A DNA stretch of 64,000 nucleotides from Streptomyces cavernae (GTDB taxonomy: Bacteria; Actinomycetota; Actinomycetes; Streptomycetales; Streptomycetaceae), in contig NZ_RPDJ01000011.1 in the NCBI RefSeq assembly GCF_004023625.1, positions 1-64,000 on the forward strand, read 5' to 3'. The position numbers and the translations under genes were made by a program. The notes beneath the pieces are model-generated. The model saw nothing but the letters and a program-made list of their open reading frames with translations, was not told the origin of the DNA and ran no database searches. Of the stretch, positions 60,647 through 64,000 are shown one piece after another. How positions within the stretch are numbered: position 1 is the stretch's first letter; every line of letters starts with the position of its first letter.

Positions 60647-61105
60647 CTACGGGTTCCGGCGGGCCTTGCGCAGCCAGTACATGGCCGACACCGGCAGCAG
60701 CACCGGGATGAAGAGGTAGCCCATGCCGTAGTCGGACCAGACGGTCGCGTCGGGGAAGGCGGACGGTTCCACCAGCGTCCAGGTGCCCACGATCAGTACG
60801 CCGGCGAGTTCGGCGGCGCAGCAGACCAGAGCGGCCTTCCGCGCCGTCTCGCCACCGCGGACGAGCGAGTACGTGATGAACCCGTACACGACGCCCGCGA
60901 CCGCGGAGAGCGAGTAGGCCAGCGGGGCATGGTCGAACTCGGTGGCGATCTGCACCACGGAACGCGAGACGGCGCCGACGACCATGACGCCGTAGAGCCA
61001 GACCAGCAGCAGGCCGGGCCCGCGGATCAGCCGTGTCCGCGTGGGCCGGTCCGTCGCGGGCTCGTTCCGCCGGGGCCCCGCCCCGTTCTCCTTGGTGGCC
61101 GTCAT
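60647..61105 (-). CDS. four-helix membrane protein of unknown function
   Basis: The 152-residue protein has a charged N-terminus and four hydrophobic helices (GLLLVWLYGVMVVGAVSR, AYSLSAVAGVVYGFITYSL, ALVCCAAELAGVLIVGTW, YLFIPVLLPVSAMYWL) before a short basic tail. GGAGG lies seven bases before the ATG. It is the second gene of a pair; the upstream gene ends one base before this start. Confidence 0.78.
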   Translation of the reverse strand: MTATKENGAGPRRNEPATDRPTRTRLIRGPGLLLVWLYGVMVVGAVSRSVVQIATEFDHAPLAYSLSAVAGVVYGFITYSLVRGGETARKAALVCCAAELAGVLIVGTWTLVEPSAFPDATVWSDYGMGYLFIPVLLPVSAMYWLRKARRNP

Positions 61106-61106
61106 C

Positions 61107-61466
61107 TCAGCCTCCCCAGATGTCGTAGAGCCGCACTTGGAGGACGGCGAGGACGATCCCGCCCGCCGCCACGGTGATCGAGCCCCAGCGGGTGCGCTCG
61201 GCCAGTGACATGAACCCGGCGGCGGGGATGCACGCGAAGGCGCCCAGCAGATACGCCACGAAGATCGTCGTGCCCTGCTCCGGCTGCTCGCCGCGCGCCA
61301 GCTGCACGATGCCGACCCCCAGCTGCACCAGCGCGAGGAGCGACACCACGGCCATGCCGATGAAGTGCCAGTCCTTGGTCGGCTGATCGCGGTAGGCGGC
61401 CCAGCCGCACCAGGCGGCGAGCAGGAGCGCGGCGACGGCGGTCGCCACGGTCAGAGCAGCAAGCAT
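61107..61466 (-). CDS. small four-helix membrane protein
   Basis: The 119-residue protein consists of four hydrophobic helices (first LAALTVATAVAALLLAAWCG, last ITVAAGGIVLAVLQVRL) with a Gly/Glu loop. The tight spacing with the following membrane protein suggests a two-component membrane complex. Function unknown. Confidence 0.78.
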   Translation of the reverse strand: MLAALTVATAVAALLLAAWCGWAAYRDQPTKDWHFIGMAVVSLLALVQLGVGIVQLARGEQPEQGTTIFVAYLLGAFACIPAAGFMSLAERTRWGSITVAAGGIVLAVLQVRLYDIWGG

Positions 61467-61670
61467 GCGGCGACCCTATTACGGCCCAAACGACCCCTTG
61501 CGCGCACCCCCGAGCCGTATACGGCCGCCGCCCGGCCGGCGTGGCATTGACCACAGCCCCCGAAGGCGGCACACCGGCGCCGAGGCCTTCGCACACGATC
61601 TCCTGTCGCCGTCCGTGCTGGTCACGACAGAAAGCGTCGATCCATCGGGGACCGGCAGGAGACCGTCCAC

Positions 61671-61693
61671 CACTGTCCACATGTCGGACAGTG
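61671..61693. promoter_or_regulatory. inverted repeat upstream of the metN remnant
   Basis: CACTGTCC and GGACAGTG flank seven bases. It lies about 130 bases before the first recognisable MetN codon and could be a former operator. The 355 bases from 61467 to 61821 hold no gene. Confidence 0.45.
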
Positions 61694-61821
61694 TATGCCG
61701 GGTCCCGTCGTAACGTCTCATTTACTTGCGGCATGACCACGACGAACAGCCGCACCCCGGCGACCGAGGCGACCATGACGCCCGGAGCGCGCTGTATGTG
61801 TCGTCCGTGTCGAATGTGCGC

Positions 61822-62397
61822 CTTCTTGACCTCACCGCGCTCGCCGGGCCCGGCCCCCGCGCCGGCCGGGAACCGCGCCGGGCGCGCAGCCGTATCGGCA
61901 TGGTCTTCCAGCACTTCAACCTGCTGTCCGCGCGCGCCGTCCAGGAAACGTCGAGCTGCCGCTGGAGATCCTCGGAATCTCGGGGAAGGAACGCTCCCGC
62001 AAGGCGCTGGAACTGCTCGAACTGGTCGGTCTCTCCGACCAGGCCAGGGCCTACCCCGCCCAGCTCTCCGGCGGCCAGAAGCTGGGGGTCCCCCCAGGCC
62101 TTTGAGGCGCTGGGGGAGCGTCGGCGTCGCCCGCGCCCTCGCCGGCGACCCCGAGGTGCTGCTCTCCGACGAGGCCACCAGCGCGCTCGACCCGGAGACC
62201 ACCCGCTTCATCCTGCAGTTGCTGCGCGACCTCAACCGGCAGCTCGGCCTGACCGTCCTGCTCACCACGCACGAGATGGACGTGGTCAAGCCCGTCTGCG
62301 ACTCGGCCGCCCTCATGGAGCGGGGCCGCATCGTGGAGTCCGGCACGGTCGGTGAACTGCTCGCCGGCCCCGGCTCCGAACTGGCGGGCGCCCTCTT
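61822..62397 (+). pseudogene. metN: decayed methionine ABC transporter ATPase (metN)
   Basis: Recognisable MetN pieces appear in three frames. DLTALAGPG and IGMVFQHFNLLSARAVQE form the first. LPLEILGISGKERSRKALEL ... YPAQLSGGQK follows after a one-base deletion. VGVARALAGDPEVLLSDEAT (Walker B), LLTTHEMDVVKPVCDSAA follow after an inserted repeat. The Walker A part and everything before it are missing. The product cannot be functional. Order and spacing show it was the first gene of a metNIQ operon. Confidence 0.88.
62083..62119. mobile_element. short palindromic repeat inserted in metN
   Basis: The 37-bp element begins CTGGGGGTCCCCCCAG and ends GCGCTGGGGGAG. It splits the ABC signature between GGQK and the following RVG-like VGVARAL, and brings a TGA in frame. 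G5-T-C6 palindromes ending in TGGGGGAG resemble a small repeat that I recall as abundant between genes in Streptomyces chromosomes. Confidence 0.65.
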
Positions 62398-62924
62398 TAC
62401 AAGAAGCGGGGCACCCACATTGCGCCCGTCGCCACCGTGCACCTGGAGCCGCTCGGCCTCTACTCGAACAAGGCCGAGAAGGCCGACGAGCTGCAGAGCG
62501 GTGCGACGGTCGCCGTCCCCAACGACACCGTCAACGAGGGCCGGGCGCTGAAGCTCCTCGCGCGAACGGGCTCATCACCCTCAAGGACGGCGTGGGCGAC
62601 GACGCCACCCCCAAGGACATCGCGAAGAACCCGAAGAACCTCAAGTTCAAGGAGCTGGAGGCGGCCCGGACCCCGCGCTCACTCGACGACGTCGACGCGG
62701 CCGTCGTCAACGGCAACTACGCCATCGAGGCCGACCTCAAGCCCGCCGAGGACGCCCTCGTCCTCGAGTCCCCCGACAACAACCCCTACGGCAACTTCCT
62801 CGCCGTCAAGGAGGGCAACGAGGACGACCCGCGGGTGAAGAAGCTGGCCGAACTCCTCACCTCGCCCCAGGTGAGGAAGTACATCGAGGACACCTACGAC
62901 GGATCGGTCCTCGCGTCCTCCTGA
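62398..62924 (+). pseudogene. metQ: decayed methionine-binding lipoprotein (metQ), metI lost
   Basis: After the end of MetN (AGALF) the sequence passes without any permease gene into the middle of MetQ: YKKRGTHIAPVATVHLEPLG, LQSGATVAVPNDTVNEGRAL. A one-base deletion near 62564 shifts the frame to NGLITLKDGVGDDATPKDIA, which stays open to the natural C-terminus at 62924. The lipoprotein signal is missing, and metI and the metQ 5' end have been deleted. Confidence 0.88.
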
Positions 62925-63110
62925 GGACCGTCCCGCCGAACCGAGGACCTTCTTCCGCGGGCCCGCCGGAACGGCCCCGCCGCCGCACCGCACCGGGGGT
63001 CCCCGCGCGCGAACGCGCGAGGATCCCACGGCGTCCCCGTGGTGCGATTACGCGCCCCGATGCTGCATGCTGGGGCATTCAGCAGGCCTCTGAGGGTTAC
63101 GGAGCGGCGC

Positions 63111-63749
63111 ATGACTACCACCTTCCCCGACATCTCCATCAGTACGGAGCGGTTGGTGCTGCGCGCGCTCGACGAGCCCGACGCACCCGCCCTCGCCGAG
63201 ATGATGAACGACGAGCAGGTCGCCGCCTGGACCGCGGTGCCCCAGCCCTACGGCGAGGACCAGGCCCACGCCTGGATCACCGAGCAAGCCCCCGCCCGGC
63301 GCACCGCGGGCCGCGGCATCGACTTCGCCGTCACCGAGTTCCTCACCCAACGCCTGGTCGGCGTGGTTCGGTTGAGCAAGGCCGACTGGCGGGTGCGGTC
63401 GATGGAGATGTCGTACATCATCGCCCCCTGGGCCCGCGGCGAGGGCTATGCCTCCGAAGCGGCCCTCGCGACCGCCCAATGGCTCTTCCGAGACCAGAAG
63501 TTCGAGCGCATCGAACTGCGCACCGCCGCCGACAACACCGCCTCCCAGCAGGTGGCCCAGAAGATCGGCTGTATCAGCGAGGGCGTGCTGCGGGGTGCCT
63601 GCATAGCCCGGACTCGCACCGAGACCGGCGGCTGGGCCGATCTGCGCACCGACTTCATCGTGTGGAGCCTGCTGCCCGAGGACCTGGAAGGCGTCGCCGA
63701 ACAACACGCGGACTCCGACGGTTTCACGTCGTTCGCGGACTGGAACTGA
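63111..63749 (+). CDS. RimJ/RimL-type GNAT acetyltransferase
   Basis: The 212-residue protein has the RimJ/RimL layout: STERLVLRALDEPDAPALAE at the start, MEMSYIIAPWARGEGYASEA with the acetyl-CoA loop, and ERIELRTAADNTASQQVAQKIGC. It may acetylate a protein N-terminus or a small molecule. GGAG precedes the ATG at 63111. Confidence 0.88.
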   Translation: MTTTFPDISISTERLVLRALDEPDAPALAEMMNDEQVAAWTAVPQPYGEDQAHAWITEQAPARRTAGRGIDFAVTEFLTQRLVGVVRLSKADWRVRSMEMSYIIAPWARGEGYASEAALATAQWLFRDQKFERIELRTAADNTASQQVAQKIGCISEGVLRGACIARTRTETGGWADLRTDFIVWSLLPEDLEGVAEQHADSDGFTSFADWN

Positions 63750-63865
63750 ACGGTCGCCGAACCGCCCGGCCCAGCCCGCCCTCTTCGCCGGAGGATTCGC
63801 CAGGTACCCTCTCGGTGCTGCGCCTTCCCTGACGACCTGCGCAAAACCCCTGGAGACTGACGACG

Positions 63866-64000
63866 ATGGCCGATCGGGTCACGGTGATCGGCTGGGACGG
63901 CTCGCCCCTGACCGCCGCGGCGCGCGCCGCCCTCGGCGCCGCCACGCTGGTGGCCGGCGCGGGCCATCACCTGGCGCTGCCCGAGGTTCCCCTGGCCGCC
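63866..64000 (+). CDS. precorrin-6Y methyltransferase CbiE-like, 3' truncated by the window
   Basis: The first 45 residues (MADRVTVIGWDGSPLTAAAR, then AALGAATLVAGAGHHLALP) match the start of the tetrapyrrole methylase domain of CbiE/CobL, which methylates precorrin-6Y in cobalamin synthesis. The C-terminal CbiT-like part, if present, lies beyond the window. GGAG stands upstream of the ATG. Confidence 0.7.
   Translation, partial: MADRVTVIGWDGSPLTAAARAALGAATLVAGAGHHLALPEVPLAA

Overview
The window is chromosomal DNA of a Streptomyces species or very close relative. The evidence is the very high GC content with strong third-position G/C bias, rare TTA codons, leaderless promoters of the TANNNT type, Tat signals, and the gene order infC-rpmI-rplT / TrmH / PAS kinase / pheST ... 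argC-J-B-D-R ... argH ... glpQ, which I recognise from memory as Streptomyces core chromosome. No complete insertion sequence, prophage, rRNA, tRNA or CRISPR array is visible.

Layout. 0-9 kb: a DUF2510 membrane protein, a PLP-dependent amino acid deaminase/aldolase (minus), a large disordered single-pass membrane protein translationally coupled to a mycosin-type subtilase, a beta-lactamase-like serine hydrolase broken by an in-frame TGA, an SseB protein and a DUF1844 protein. 9-17 kb: translation genes, namely infC with an AUC start, rpmI, rplT, a SpoU methyltransferase, an orphan PAS histidine kinase with a TTA codon, and pheS-pheT. 17-31 kb: an XRE/TPR regulator, Nudix hydrolase, a small TTA-containing coiled-coil membrane protein, 3-hydroxybutyryl-CoA dehydrogenase, a GHL10 glycosidase, DUF1918, a divergent EamA transporter/MocR pair, a histidine-phosphatase-fold protein without its catalytic histidines, a TTA-containing GtrA protein, a 907-residue secreted glycosidase-like protein and a YcnI copper protein.

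31-38 kb is an accessory island full of remnants. It holds a SolA-like flavin oxidase, homoserine dehydrogenase, aldehyde dehydrogenase and an Lrp/AsnC regulator. Around them lie decayed pieces of an aspartoacylase-type deacylase, a carboxylesterase, a LysR regulator, an aspartase-like lyase and possibly a tyrosine recombinase. Two copies of one 17-bp operator-like sequence sit at its two ends. I read it as an amino acid (homoserine / aspartate-semialdehyde) catabolic module in decay.

38-43 kb is the arginine operon argCJBDR with an ARG box. 43-47 kb is a flavinylation module: ferric-reductase-like protein, a protein with three FMN-binding domains, and ApbE. 47-50 kb holds a pyridoxamine-oxidase-fold protein, a secreted protein with a duplicated domain and an orphan NarL-type sensor kinase. 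50-53 kb has argG (own ARG box) and argH, followed by a dense GC-rich repeat island. 53-60 kb has an aldo/keto reductase, a leaderless TetR with its MFS exporter, PlsC and a secreted glycerophosphodiesterase. 60-64 kb has a sigma-like protein, two GNAT acetyltransferases, two small membrane proteins, the wreck of a metNIQ methionine transporter carrying an inserted palindromic repeat, and the start of a CbiE-type cobalamin methyltransferase.

The strongest items for follow-up are the two spaced, paired regulatory blocks at 17.4 and 20.0 kb, the 31-38 kb island with its matched operators and pseudogenes, the metNIQ decay, the nonsense mutation in the beta-lactamase-like gene, three TTA-containing genes, and recurrent short tandem duplications next to gene ends.
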